The notes under the pieces: generated by a model
Databases searched by the model: none
What the model saw: only the letters and a program-made list of their open reading frames with translations
What the model was told of the DNA's origin: nothing
Source: Pseudomonadota bacterium
GTDB lineage: Bacteria; Pseudomonadota; Gammaproteobacteria; Steroidobacterales; Steroidobacteraceae
Length of the DNA: 54,164 bases
Direction of reading: 5' to 3'
Assembly (NCBI GenBank): GCA_023433465.1
Contig: JAEZCR010000131.1
Location: 1-54,164, forward strand
Program-made: the position numbers and the translations under genes
Shown: piece after piece, positions 1-8,344 of the stretch
How positions within the stretch are numbered: the stretch's first letter is position 1
Layout of the letters: each line of letters starts with the position of its first letter

Positions 1-63
1 GGGCCCGCTGCGTACCCTTCCCGCCCTTTTTTCCGAGAGATCAGCGGCTTCGGGCCGATCATC

Positions 64-198
64 ATGAAACGCACTTATCAGCCGAGCAAGATCAAGCGCA
101 AACGCGCCACCGGGTTTCGCGCACGCATGAAAACCGCCGGCGGTCAGAAGGTTCTCGCGCGCCGCCGTTCCAAGGGACGCAAGAAGATCGTTCCCTGA
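64..198 (+). CDS. rpmH: 50S ribosomal protein L34
   Basis: 44-residue protein starting MKRTYQPSKIKRKRATGF and ending RKKIVP, which is the L34 family signature and exact family length. It is a very basic protein that binds 23S rRNA in the large ribosomal subunit. The ATG is the only sensible start. It lies 30 nt upstream of rnpA, as in most bacteria, and heads the rpmH-rnpA-yidD-yidC-mnmE series. Only 63 nt of upstream sequence is in the window, so its promoter cannot be judged. Confidence 0.98.
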   Translation: MKRTYQPSKIKRKRATGFRARMKTAGGQKVLARRRSKGRKKIVP

Positions 199-228
199 CG
201 CGCAAGCGTCGTGTGAGCGCGGGCCGCC

Positions 229-597
229 ATGGAGCCCAGCCCCAACCCGAGCTCCAGACGATTGCGGTTCGGCGCCGAGCTGCGCCTGCGCAGCAAGCCG
301 CAATTCGATGCGATCTATGCCGGCGGTCGTCGGATCGATGACCGGTACTTTGGATTACGTATCAAGGCCAATGGACTCGATCATCCCCGAGTCGGACTCG
401 CCGTCGCGATAAAAACCGCGGGATCGGCCGTCGAGCGCAATCGGGTGCGCCGACTGGTTCGGGAAAGCTTCCGCCTCGCGCAACACGATTTACCCCCGGT
501 CGACATCGTGGTCGCCGCAAAAAATCCGGTGCGCGGGGCGCCCGCGCCGACGTTGCGTGCTAGCCTCGCGGCCCTTTGGCAACGTGTCGCAAGTTGA
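229..597 (+). CDS. rnpA: Ribonuclease P protein component
   Basis: 122-residue basic protein, the protein subunit of RNase P, which matures tRNA 5' ends. The family signature ERNRVRRLVRESFR is present at about residues 69-82, preceded by the GLAVAIK strand typical of the fold. Length matches the family (110-140). The stop TGA (595-597) shares its final A with the yidD start ATG (597-599), indicating translational coupling. The N-terminal 10-15 residues are poorly conserved in the family, so the exact start is slightly uncertain. Confidence 0.95.
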   Translation: MEPSPNPSSRRLRFGAELRLRSKPQFDAIYAGGRRIDDRYFGLRIKANGLDHPRVGLAVAIKTAGSAVERNRVRRLVRESFRLAQHDLPPVDIVVAAKNPVRGAPAPTLRASLAALWQRVAS

Positions 598-830
598 TGC
601 GCCTCGTACTGAAAATACTGATTCGCGCGTACCAGCTCGTGTTGAGCCCGCTGCTCGGCCCGAGCTGCCGTTTCTATCCGTCGTGCTCGCACTACGCGCT
701 CGAGGCCTTGGAAGCGCACGGCGCCCTGCGCGGCACCTGGCTCACGGTCAAGCGCATTTCCCGCTGCCATCCCTGGCACGAGGGCGGTTTCGATCCCGTC
801 CCGGCCTGTCACAAGCATTCTCATGACTAA
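597..830 (+). CDS. yidD: Membrane protein insertion efficiency factor YidD
   Basis: 77 residues with the YidD hallmarks: an amphipathic N-terminal helix (MRLVLKILIRAYQLVLSPL), then CRFYPSCSHYALEA and CHPWHEGGFDPVP with conserved Cys. YidD is a small membrane-associated protein that helps YidC-dependent insertion. The ATG at 597 is preferred over upstream TTG codons (576, 594) because it gives the canonical N-terminus and a TGATG overlap with rnpA. The 3' end overlaps yidC by 8 nt. Confidence 0.95.
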   Translation: MRLVLKILIRAYQLVLSPLLGPSCRFYPSCSHYALEALEAHGALRGTWLTVKRISRCHPWHEGGFDPVPACHKHSHD

Positions 831-2559
831 CAACATTCGCGTCTTTCTGTGGCTCGGCCTCGCGCTGGCCCTGTATCTGAACTACACGCAGTGGCAGATC
901 GACTTCGGTCCGAAGCCGGCCACGCCCTCGGTTGCGACTGGCGATGCTGCCGCAACGATCCCGGCGACTCCGGCCGATACTGTCCCCCAGGCGGTGCAAT
1001 CGAGCGCCGATTCGACGGGCGCCGATGCTGACGTACCCACGTCGGCCGCACCTGTCGCCGCGGCGCCGGCCGCGACTCCTGCGGTGGAAGCCCAGACCGC
1101 AGGCGTCGTGCGCGTGACCACCGACGTCCTCGTGCTCGACATCGATCTCAAGGGCGGCACGCTCGTGCGCGCCGAGCTGCCGGGTTATCCGATGGTCAAG
1201 GGGCAGCCCGATCCGGTCGTGCTGTTCAATCGCGACAGCGCGGCGAATTTCTACGTGATGCAGACCGGTCTCACGAGCGCGAAGGCGGAGGACAAACGTC
1301 CCAATCACCTCGCGGTTTTCTCGAGCGCGCGGAACAAGTACGAACTCGCGTCGGGACAGGACGAACTGCGTGTCCCGATCACGTGGACCGACGACGCGGG
1401 CGTGACGGTCACGAAAACGTTCACGTTCACACGCGGCGGCTTCGCGGTCGGCCTCGAGTACCAGGTCGTCAACTCGAGCGAATCGCCCTGGGTCGCCAAC
1501 TCGTATGCGCGCATCGTGCGCACCGATCCGGAAGTCGAGCGCTCGATGTTCCGGGTCGAGAGCTTCTCGTTCCGCGGTCCCGCGTTCTTCGGGCCGAAGA
1601 ATCCGGGGGACGACAACCACTACCACAAGGTGCCGCTGGAAGATGCGCACAAGTGGAAGCTGCCCGCGGGTGTGGTCGATGGCTGGATCGCGGGACTCCA
1701 GCATCACTTCGTGAGCGCCGTCGTTCCGAACCCCGCGCACAAGTACGATCTGTCGCTCAATGTGAACGACCGTCAGTTCATCCTCGGCGTACTCGGCGAG
1801 ACGCAGTCCGTCGCGCCGGGCACCACCGCGGTCATCAAGGAAACACTGTTCGTCGGTCCGAAGCTGCAGCGCCAGCTTCAGGCCTTGCACCCCGAGCTCG
1901 ATCGCGTCGCGGATTACGGGTTCCTGCACCTGTTGTCGAGGCCGCTGTTCGTCCTGCTCGATTTCCTCCACAAGATGGTCAACAACTGGGGCCTCGCGAT
2001 CATCCTCGCGACGTTCCTGCTCAAGCTGCTGTTCTATCCGTTGTCGGAGAAAGCCGGACGTTCGATGGCGCGTATGCGCGCTCTCGCGCCGCGCATGAAG
2101 GCGCTGCAGGAAACCTACAAGGACGACCGCGCGAAGCTCGGCCAGGCGACGATGGAGCTGTACCGCTCCGAGAAGGTGAATCCGCTCGCGGGTTGCCTGC
2201 CGATGCTGATCCAGATGCCGGTGTTCCTGGCGTTCTACTGGGTGCTGCTCGAGAGCGTCGAGATGCGTCAGGCGCCGTTCTTCGGCTGGATCAACGATCT
2301 GTCCGCGCGCGATCCGTTCTTCATCCTGCCGGCGCTCAACGGCCTCGCCATGTGGGTGCAGTACAAGCTGAACCCGCCGCCGCCGGATCCGATGCAGGCG
2401 AAAATCTTCCAATTCATGCCGATCGTCTTCTCGGTCATGTTCGCGCTGTTCCCCGCCGGCCTGGTGCTCTACTGGGTCACGAACACGGGCCTTTCGATCG
2501 CCCAGCAGTGGAACATCAATCGCCGCATCGCGGCAGAGGACAAGGCGCGCAAGAAGTAG
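823..2559 (+). CDS. yidC: Membrane protein insertase YidC
   Basis: 578 residues. There is an N-terminal transmembrane helix (about residues 5-20), an Ala/Thr/Pro-rich linker (about 30-90), a large periplasmic beta-domain (about 95-350), and the conserved five-helix insertase domain (about 370-570) containing NPLAGCLPMLIQMPVFLAFY and GLVLYWVTNTGLSIAQQW. The P1 periplasmic domain is typical of Gram-negative YidC, and the length matches Gammaproteobacterial members. YidC inserts membrane proteins alone or with Sec, including respiratory-complex subunits such as those encoded elsewhere in this window. It overlaps yidD by 8 nt. Confidence 0.98.
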   Translation: MTNNIRVFLWLGLALALYLNYTQWQIDFGPKPATPSVATGDAAATIPATPADTVPQAVQSSADSTGADADVPTSAAPVAAAPAATPAVEAQTAGVVRVTTDVLVLDIDLKGGTLVRAELPGYPMVKGQPDPVVLFNRDSAANFYVMQTGLTSAKAEDKRPNHLAVFSSARNKYELASGQDELRVPITWTDDAGVTVTKTFTFTRGGFAVGLEYQVVNSSESPWVANSYARIVRTDPEVERSMFRVESFSFRGPAFFGPKNPGDDNHYHKVPLEDAHKWKLPAGVVDGWIAGLQHHFVSAVVPNPAHKYDLSLNVNDRQFILGVLGETQSVAPGTTAVIKETLFVGPKLQRQLQALHPELDRVADYGFLHLLSRPLFVLLDFLHKMVNNWGLAIILATFLLKLLFYPLSEKAGRSMARMRALAPRMKALQETYKDDRAKLGQATMELYRSEKVNPLAGCLPMLIQMPVFLAFYWVLLESVEMRQAPFFGWINDLSARDPFFILPALNGLAMWVQYKLNPPPPDPMQAKIFQFMPIVFSVMFALFPAGLVLYWVTNTGLSIAQQWNINRRIAAEDKARKK

Positions 2560-2615
2560 CGCGCCCGAGGTCGGAGTAAACTCGCGTGGCGCGGCTCGAT
2601 GCCGCGTCCACGCGT

Positions 2616-3968
2616 ATGACCCACCCTGACACCATCGTCGCAGCCGCAACACCACCTGGACGCGGGGGCGTCGGGGTGGTGCGGCTATCCGGCCCGAAGG
2701 CTCCCGAAATCGCGGCGATCATTCTCGGCGACCTGCCGCAACCGCGGCTCGCCAAGCTCGCGCCCTTTCTCGACGAAACTGGCAACGCCATCGACGTCGG
2801 CATTTCATTGTTCTTCCCGGGTCCGCATTCCTACACGGGTGAACACGTGCTCGAGCTGCACGGCCACGGTGGCCCCATCGTGATCGAACGGTTGATCGAT
2901 CGCTGTCTCGCGCTCGGTGCGCGCCGCGCGCGTCCCGGTGAATTCACCGAGCGCGCCTTCCTCAACGACAAGATAGACCTCGCGCAGGCGGAGGCCGTGG
3001 CGGACCTCATCGACGCCGGCTCGCGCGACGCCGCGCGCGCGGCGATGCGTTCGCTGCAGGGCGAATTCTCCAGCATGGTCCAGGGGCTCACCGACGCGCT
3101 GATCGACCTGCGCACCTACGTCGAGGCCGCGATCGATTTCCCCGAGGAGGAAATCGACTTCCTCGCCGACGCAGAGCTGACCGAACGCCTAACTAGCGTG
3201 CGCGGGCACTTCGACGCGGTAGCCGCGGCCGCGCGCCAGGGCCGCCTGCTGCGCGACGGCATCACGGTCGTACTCGCGGGGCGTCCCAATACCGGGAAAT
3301 CGAGCCTGCTGAATCGCCTGGCCGGTTACGATGCGGCGATCGTCACGGCGATTCCGGGCACGACGCGCGACATCGTGCGCGAACGCATCGACATCGACGG
3401 CCTGCCGCTGCACGTGCTCGACACGGCGGGGTTGCGTGATTCGGAGGATGTGGTCGAGCGCGAGGGCGTGCGGCGCGCCGCGGCCGAGATGTCCCGCGCG
3501 GAACGGGTGCTGTTCGTGATCGACGCGGCCGAGGATCCCGACGCGCGCGCGTTCGCGGCGGAACGCGCCCGACTGCCTTCCGAAGTACCTGTCACGCTGG
3601 TTTTCAACAAGATAGACCTCGCCCCGGGCTTACCCGTAGGTGAGACCATTTCAGGACCACCCCGCGTGCACGTGTCCGCGATCACCGGCGATGGTCTCGA
3701 CATGCTGCGCGCGCACCTCAAGGATTGCGTGAATTTTCAAAGCGCCGACGGTGGCAGCATCTCGGCGCGGCGCCGCCACCTGGACGCCCTGGCGCGCGCG
3801 CGGCAGTGCGTCGAAACCGCCGCACGAGAGCTCGAACAGCGCCGGGCCGGCGAGCTGGTCGCCGAGGAATTACGCGCTGCACAACGGGCGCTCGAGGAAA
3901 TAACGGGAATATTTACCGCGGATGACTTGTTAGGCCGTATCTTCGGATCGTTCTGCATAGGAAAATAG
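2616..3968 (+). CDS. mnmE: tRNA modification GTPase MnmE
   Basis: 450 residues. The N-terminal tetrahydrofolate-binding domain begins DTIVAAATPPGRGGVGVVRL. The G domain has P-loop GRPNTGKS (about 223-230), IPGTTRD, DTAG and NKID motifs, and the C-terminus is FCIGK, required for the modification reaction. With MnmG it installs the cmnm5 group on U34 of certain tRNAs. The ATG at 2616 is chosen over an in-frame GTG at 2586 because the family N-terminus begins immediately before DTI. The last 80 nt are noticeably more AT-rich than the rest, with rare ATA codons, although the encoded motif is normal. Confidence 0.98.
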   Translation: MTHPDTIVAAATPPGRGGVGVVRLSGPKAPEIAAIILGDLPQPRLAKLAPFLDETGNAIDVGISLFFPGPHSYTGEHVLELHGHGGPIVIERLIDRCLALGARRARPGEFTERAFLNDKIDLAQAEAVADLIDAGSRDAARAAMRSLQGEFSSMVQGLTDALIDLRTYVEAAIDFPEEEIDFLADAELTERLTSVRGHFDAVAAAARQGRLLRDGITVVLAGRPNTGKSSLLNRLAGYDAAIVTAIPGTTRDIVRERIDIDGLPLHVLDTAGLRDSEDVVEREGVRRAAAEMSRAERVLFVIDAAEDPDARAFAAERARLPSEVPVTLVFNKIDLAPGLPVGETISGPPRVHVSAITGDGLDMLRAHLKDCVNFQSADGGSISARRRHLDALARARQCVETAARELEQRRAGELVAEELRAAQRALEEITGIFTADDLLGRIFGSFCIGK

Positions 3969-3972
3969 GCGC

Positions 3973-4401
3973 GTGTCGGTAGGTAATCCCTGTCATCCCC
4001 CGAAGGACGTGCAACTGGCTCTCGAGAGCCTGTTCGGCCAGCGCGTGGGCCACGTGAAAGTGATCCAGTACTCCATCTACGTGCGCTTCCACTGGCGCGC
4101 GATCGCGACCACGCGCCCGAACCGCATCTACCTGCGCGGCAGCGGCAAGGAATTCTTCGCCGACGGGCCGCTTGTGCTGCACGAGTATTTCCACGTGCTG
4201 CGGCAATGGGCCACGGGCGACCTGACCATTTCGGCCTATCTGATGGAATGTTTCCGCCGGGGTTACTGGGACAACCGTTTCGAAGTCGAAGCGCGTGAAT
4301 TCACGTCCTCGGAGATCTTCCGTTACCGCTCGCTGCTCGCGCAGCACCGCGCCGCGGAACTGCCGCCGGGCGTGCGCGCGCTGCACCGCCGCACGGCCTG
4401 A
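3973..4401 (+). CDS. Small HExxH-like (zincin-like) hypothetical protein
   Basis: 142 residues, GTG start 4 nt after the mnmE stop, so probably cotranscribed with it. The central motif LVLHEYFHVLRQW (about residues 66-78) matches the HExxH zinc-binding helix, and acidic residues follow (FEVEARE, about 99-105) that could supply a third ligand, as in gluzincin- or DUF4157-like mini-metallopeptidases. No signal peptide or membrane segment is seen. The start has only a weak ribosome-binding site, so a later start cannot be excluded. It could be an inactive or non-proteolytic metal-binding relative; substrate unknown. Confidence 0.7.
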   Translation: MSVGNPCHPPKDVQLALESLFGQRVGHVKVIQYSIYVRFHWRAIATTRPNRIYLRGSGKEFFADGPLVLHEYFHVLRQWATGDLTISAYLMECFRRGYWDNRFEVEAREFTSSEIFRYRSLLAQHRAAELPPGVRALHRRTA

Positions 4402-5586
4402 CTACCCCAGCAATCCCTCGCGCCGGTACAGCCGGCCCGCGATATACGTGAGCACGACGCCGTACACCAGCGTGCTCACCACTGAAATCGTGACGTGCAG
4501 CGGCACGATCTCCTCGGCGCGCACCAGTGTCGTCAACAACAAGTGCTGGCTCAGGAACGGCACGAACATCAGCGACGTCTTGGCCTGCAGCCCGAGCATT
4601 CCCGCGAACATCAGCGGCAGCGTGGGAATCGTGATCACGAGGCCGAGATAGGTCTGCGCTTCACGGTAACTCTTCGCGAAACCCGACACGATGCTCAGGT
4701 ACGCCGCGCCGAACAGGATCAGCGGCGCGCAGCACGCGATCATGCGCAGTACCGACGACGGTCCGAGATTCGCGCTGCTGCCGAGCTGCTCCAGCCCGAC
4801 AAAGCTCATGGCGATCGCGAACATGGTGATCGTGAGCACGAGCGAGATGAACATGTAGGCCGCTGCGGCCAGCACTTTGCCGTACACGAGGTTTTCGCGC
4901 GGCACCGGTGTCGTCAGCAGCACCTCGAGCGAGCCGCGCTCGCGTTCGCCGGCCGTCGCGTCGATGGCGAGATAGAGCCCGCCGAACAGCATCGACAACA
5001 GCACGAGGTACGTCATCATGTTGAGCACGAGAACCGAGCGGCTCGAGGGCGTCGAGACGTCTATCTCCTGAACGGCGATCGGCAACACGGAGATCGGGTC
5101 GATGCCGCGCGCGAGGAACCGTAGCTGTGCGATGTCGAGACCGTACTGGGCGACCAGCGAACGCACGCGACCCACGCCGCGGCGGTCGAAGCCGCGCGAG
5201 CTGTCCGAGTAGAGCGCCACCGGCGCGGGCTGGCCTTCCTGCAAGCGCGCGCCGAAGTCCTCGGGGATGTCGAGGATCATCTTGTGGGTCTGCGAGACGA
5301 TCGCGGCGCGTGCGCCGGCTTCGTCGAGCGTCACCTTCTCGATGTCGATGCCGCGCGCTTCGAGGTATGCGAGCAGGTTCGGCGCGCGATCCGCGTGATT
5401 CACGGCCACGCTGATGTTCTCGTCGGATTGGACCTCGAATCTCGAGATCATGAACTGCACCAGGAAGGCGAGCAGCACGGGTCCGAGCACCGGGCCGAAC
5501 ACGAGCGCGGACAGCAGCGTGCGGCGGTCGCGCAGGTTCTCGCGAAACTCCTTGCGAAAGACCGCCCGGATGCCGTGCAGGCTCAC
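4402..5586 (-). CDS. ABC-2 type exporter permease (NatB-like)
   Basis: 394 residues. A cytoplasmic N-terminus (FRKEFRENLRDRRTLLSAL) leads into a first membrane helix, then an extracytoplasmic domain (about 50-170), then five or six helices. GERERGSLEVLLTTPVPRENLVYGK is the conserved coupling segment of ABC-2/NatB permeases. It overlaps the upstream ATPase gene by 4 nt and forms with it a two-gene exporter. NatAB relatives export Na+, but the substrate cannot be assigned from sequence. The stop codon directly abuts the stop of the convergent gene ending at 4401. Confidence 0.9.
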   Translation of the reverse strand: MSLHGIRAVFRKEFRENLRDRRTLLSALVFGPVLGPVLLAFLVQFMISRFEVQSDENISVAVNHADRAPNLLAYLEARGIDIEKVTLDEAGARAAIVSQTHKMILDIPEDFGARLQEGQPAPVALYSDSSRGFDRRGVGRVRSLVAQYGLDIAQLRFLARGIDPISVLPIAVQEIDVSTPSSRSVLVLNMMTYLVLLSMLFGGLYLAIDATAGERERGSLEVLLTTPVPRENLVYGKVLAAAAYMFISLVLTITMFAIAMSFVGLEQLGSSANLGPSSVLRMIACCAPLILFGAAYLSIVSGFAKSYREAQTYLGLVITIPTLPLMFAGMLGLQAKTSLMFVPFLSQHLLLTTLVRAEEIVPLHVTISVVSTLVYGVVLTYIAGRLYRREGLLG

Positions 5587-6329
5587 GGTGCCTTCCCTTC
5601 GTCGTTGCCGTTGCTGTCGTTCATGAGACTCACGAACGCGTCCTCGAGCTGCGTATTGCCCGCGCGCGAGCGGATGTCGGCGAGCGCGCCGGCGGCAACG
5701 ACCTGGCCATTGGCGATGACGACGACCTCGTCGCAGAGCTGCTCGACTTCCTGCATCACGTGGCTCGAGAACAGCACGCAGTGCCCGGCGTCGCGCAACT
5801 GCGCCAACAACTTCCGCAGTCCACGCACCGCCATGACGTCGAGGCCGTTGGTGGGCTCGTCGAGCAGCACGTTGCGGGGCTTGTGAACCAGCGCGCGCGC
5901 GAGCGCGGTCTTGAGCTTCTGGCCCTGGGAGAAACCCTTCGCGAGCCGGTCCGCGAACGGCTGCATCTCGAGCAGCTCGACGAGCTCGGCCGCGCGCCGG
6001 GCGCGATCCTCGCGCGCCATCCCGTGCAGCTCGCCGAAGTACTCGATGTTCTCGCGCGCGGTGAGATGGCTATAGACGCCCGCGCCATGCGACAACACGC
6101 CGATCGACCGCCGCGCGGTCAGCGGATCCGCGAGCACGCTCACGCCGTCGACGAACGCGTCGCCCGAATTCGGACGCAGCACCGTGTACAACATGCGCAG
6201 CGTCGTGGACTTGCCGGCGCCGTTGGCGCCTAACAACCCGGTGATCTGACCGTCCCGCGCGATGAAACTCACGCCGCGCACGGCGGCGACGCTGCCGAAG
6301 GACTTGGTGAGTTCGCGTGCTTCGAGCAT
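5583..6329 (-). CDS. ABC transporter ATP-binding protein (NatA-like)
   Basis: 248 residues with Walker A GANGAGKS (about 34-41), Walker B NVLLDEPTNGLD and the switch His in LFSSH. The signature motif reads FSQGQ instead of LSGGQ, a variation known among NatA-like exporters. It energises the adjacent permease. It starts 3 nt after the stop of the secreted hydrolase gene on the same strand and overlaps the permease gene by 4 nt, so all three are probably one transcription unit. Confidence 0.93.
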   Translation of the reverse strand: MLEARELTKSFGSVAAVRGVSFIARDGQITGLLGANGAGKSTTLRMLYTVLRPNSGDAFVDGVSVLADPLTARRSIGVLSHGAGVYSHLTARENIEYFGELHGMAREDRARRAAELVELLEMQPFADRLAKGFSQGQKLKTALARALVHKPRNVLLDEPTNGLDVMAVRGLRKLLAQLRDAGHCVLFSSHVMQEVEQLCDEVVVIANGQVVAAGALADIRSRAGNTQLEDAFVSLMNDSNGNDEGKAP

Positions 6330-6332
6330 CGT

Positions 6333-7805
6333 TCAGGGCGCCGGGCCGGAAAGGGTGATGAAGAAGGGCATCGGCTTGAGTTTCTGCGTGCACGACGTAT
6401 CGAGACCCTTCGCCGTGCCCGCGGCCACGAAGCTCGCGATGATGCGGTCGACGCACGGCGCGATGAGTTGCCCGTGGCCGTGGCCCGCGACGATCACGTG
6501 ATTGCTGTCGGCGAAGGCCTGCTGCGCGATCGTCGCGTATTCGGGCGGCGTCACCGGATCATCGGCGCCGGACAGCAGCAGCGCCGCGGCCTTGCTCCGA
6601 AGCGGCGCGTGCAGGTCCTCATCGACCACGCCGCGCGGCCACTCGCGGCAGGCCGCCATGAGCTGCTCGACCATCTCGGCGCCCATGTGCGTCGCCTCGA
6701 GCGTCGCGCGATCGAGCTTGCCGGACTCGATCAGCGGAATGTCCTCGCTGCACGCGACGCTGTTGTGCATGCCGTACGCGAAGGCTTCGTCGAGCGTGCG
6801 CGCGAACACGCGGAACTGGTTGGCGAGCGGAACGTAGTTGCCCTCGTGCGCGGCCAGGTGCAGCGACAGCGGCAGCAGCGCGGCCTGGTCGTCGTTGTAA
6901 CTCGCGAAGCGCAGCACGGCGGACATGTGCCGCGCGGTGAATTCGAACTCGAGCGGTTTGCCGCTCGCGTCGTTGATCGTCACGCTCGGCGGGTTCGCGG
7001 CGAGCTTCGTGCGCAGCGCGCGGTAATCGCCGAATGGATCCTTGAAGGCCTGGGCGCACGCGGCGTCCTTCGCGCAGCGGTCGAGGATGCGCTCGAGCGC
7101 GCGCTCGGCGTCCACCGCGGTGGCGGGGCCGAGCACGGTGGCCGGATCGACCACGCCATCGAGAATCAGCGTGCGAGTGACCTCGGGGTAGCGACGCGCG
7201 AAGTGTTGCGCCACGCGCGTGCCGTACGACTGCCCGTAAAGATTGATGCGCGCATACCCGAGGGCGCGTCGCACCGTATCGAGATCGCGCACGGCGACGC
7301 TGGTCGTGAACTGCCGCAGGTCCGACGTCTTGAGCAGTTCGTCTCGGCAGCGATTCGCTTCGGGGCCGACTTCGATCTCGGAGAACTTCTGGAACAGGTC
7401 CGCGTCCATGCCGGGGCAGTCGAGACGGTGCGAGCGCCCGGTGCCGCGCTGATCGACGAGGATGATGTCCCGGTCGCGGCGCACGCGTTCGAATGCCGCC
7501 GCGGCCGCGGTGTACAGATCCACGGCCGAGCCGCCGGGACCGCCCGCGAGCAGGAACAGCGGATCCTTCGCCTCGTTGAGGCTGATGGCCGGCACGCGCG
7601 CGACGAACAGCTCGATCTTGCGCCCGTTGGGGTCATCGTGATTTTCGGGAACGGTGAACGACGCGCACTCCGCGGGAAGCGCCTGGATGCGCGCGGGATG
7701 TTCGAGACGGCAGGGTTTCAACGACAGCGCCGGGGGCGGGTCGGCCTGCGCGAACGCGAGAGGAGCGAGAGTTAGTAGCCCTGCCAGCAGGCGAAATCGC
7801 ATCAT
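6333..7805 (-). CDS. Secreted alpha/beta hydrolase, TAP-like (proline iminopeptidase family)
   Basis: 490 residues. There is a signal peptide (MMRFRLLAGLLTLAPLAFAQA), an alpha/beta-hydrolase core with oxyanion segment LLAGGPGGSA, nucleophile elbow GQSYGT (Ser about 193), and a C-terminal TAP-like lid/catalytic region with SGADDPVTPPEYA (Asp) and GHGHGQLIAPC (His). Members cleave N-terminal residues from peptides or hydrolyse esters; the actual substrate is unknown. I chose the MM start at 7805 because the preceding nine residues do not fit the signal peptide. It lies directly upstream of the NatAB-like exporter, suggesting shared expression. Confidence 0.87.
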   Translation of the reverse strand: MMRFRLLAGLLTLAPLAFAQADPPPALSLKPCRLEHPARIQALPAECASFTVPENHDDPNGRKIELFVARVPAISLNEAKDPLFLLAGGPGGSAVDLYTAAAAAFERVRRDRDIILVDQRGTGRSHRLDCPGMDADLFQKFSEIEVGPEANRCRDELLKTSDLRQFTTSVAVRDLDTVRRALGYARINLYGQSYGTRVAQHFARRYPEVTRTLILDGVVDPATVLGPATAVDAERALERILDRCAKDAACAQAFKDPFGDYRALRTKLAANPPSVTINDASGKPLEFEFTARHMSAVLRFASYNDDQAALLPLSLHLAAHEGNYVPLANQFRVFARTLDEAFAYGMHNSVACSEDIPLIESGKLDRATLEATHMGAEMVEQLMAACREWPRGVVDEDLHAPLRSKAAALLLSGADDPVTPPEYATIAQQAFADSNHVIVAGHGHGQLIAPCVDRIIASFVAAGTAKGLDTSCTQKLKPMPFFITLSGPAP

Positions 7806-7886
7806 GCGGCGCGCAGGATACACGACGCGCACGAATGAAAACGGGCGCTGCTCATGCGAGTGAACAGCGCCCGCGAACCCTCGCGG

Positions 7887-8210
7887 TTACCGGCGACGCT
7901 GCTGCCGGTCGTGCTTCTGGCGATAAATGCGGCGCGACTGCTGATTGGTTTCGTGCTGCAGGTGGACGCGCTCGCGCGCGGTCACCACGCCGTCCGCCTT
8001 CGCGCGATCCTCGACCCGGTTCACGTGGACCTGGCCGACCGCGAGACGGCGAGCTTCGGGGCGGGTGAGCTCGCCGCTTTCGACGCCCTGCTCGATGCGC
8101 TCGCGCTGATTCTCCTGGCGCGTGTCGACGTTCGGAGTGCCCGCGGACGCGATGCCCGACACGGCGAGGGTGAGGGACAGGCCGATGCCGGCCAGGGTGC
8201 TCTTCTTCAT
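7887..8210 (-). CDS. Small secreted hypothetical protein
   Basis: 107 residues: a clear signal peptide (MKKSTLAGIGLSLTLAVSGIAS) and a mature part rich in Arg, Gln and Glu that looks helical. It contains the pattern NQRERIEQGVESGELTRPEA, then a similar second half with VTARERVHLQ, suggesting a short internally duplicated helical hairpin. The start at 8210 has a good ribosome-binding site (GGGAGAAAACG before ATG). Related short proteins occur as uncharacterised periplasmic proteins in proteobacteria; function unknown. Confidence 0.8.
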   Translation of the reverse strand: MKKSTLAGIGLSLTLAVSGIASAGTPNVDTRQENQRERIEQGVESGELTRPEARRLAVGQVHVNRVEDRAKADGVVTARERVHLQHETNQQSRRIYRQKHDRQQRRR

Positions 8211-8344
8211 CGTTTTCTCCCGTTTCTTCCTTGGGGCCGGAAATCGGCGCTCCATGGCCTCAACAACGGCCCGTACGCGGTGGCGTTGACATCCGGCCGG
8301 GCCTACAATGCGCGGCCTTAACTCCTTGATCTGGCGGAAATTCC

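Noticed and set aside
1..63. Replication origin or DnaA boxes at the left edge
   Set aside because: Only 63 nt are visible and no TTATNCACA-type box is present; the origin may lie further left.
748..2655. A 635-codon open frame antisense to yidC
   Set aside because: Composition (very Arg/His/Glu rich, no domain) is what the reverse strand of a high-GC gene gives; yidC is certain.
2970..3622. The 13-mer AAGATAGACCTCG occurring twice in mnmE
   Set aside because: Both copies encode a K-I-D-L stretch in conserved parts of MnmE (one is the G-domain NKID motif); shared codons rather than a mobile repeat.
8286..8309. TTGACA and TACAAT ahead of mnmG as a sigma-70 promoter
   Set aside because: Both hexamers are good, but the spacer is only 12 nt, outside the working range of 15-19; likely coincidence or only one of them is used.
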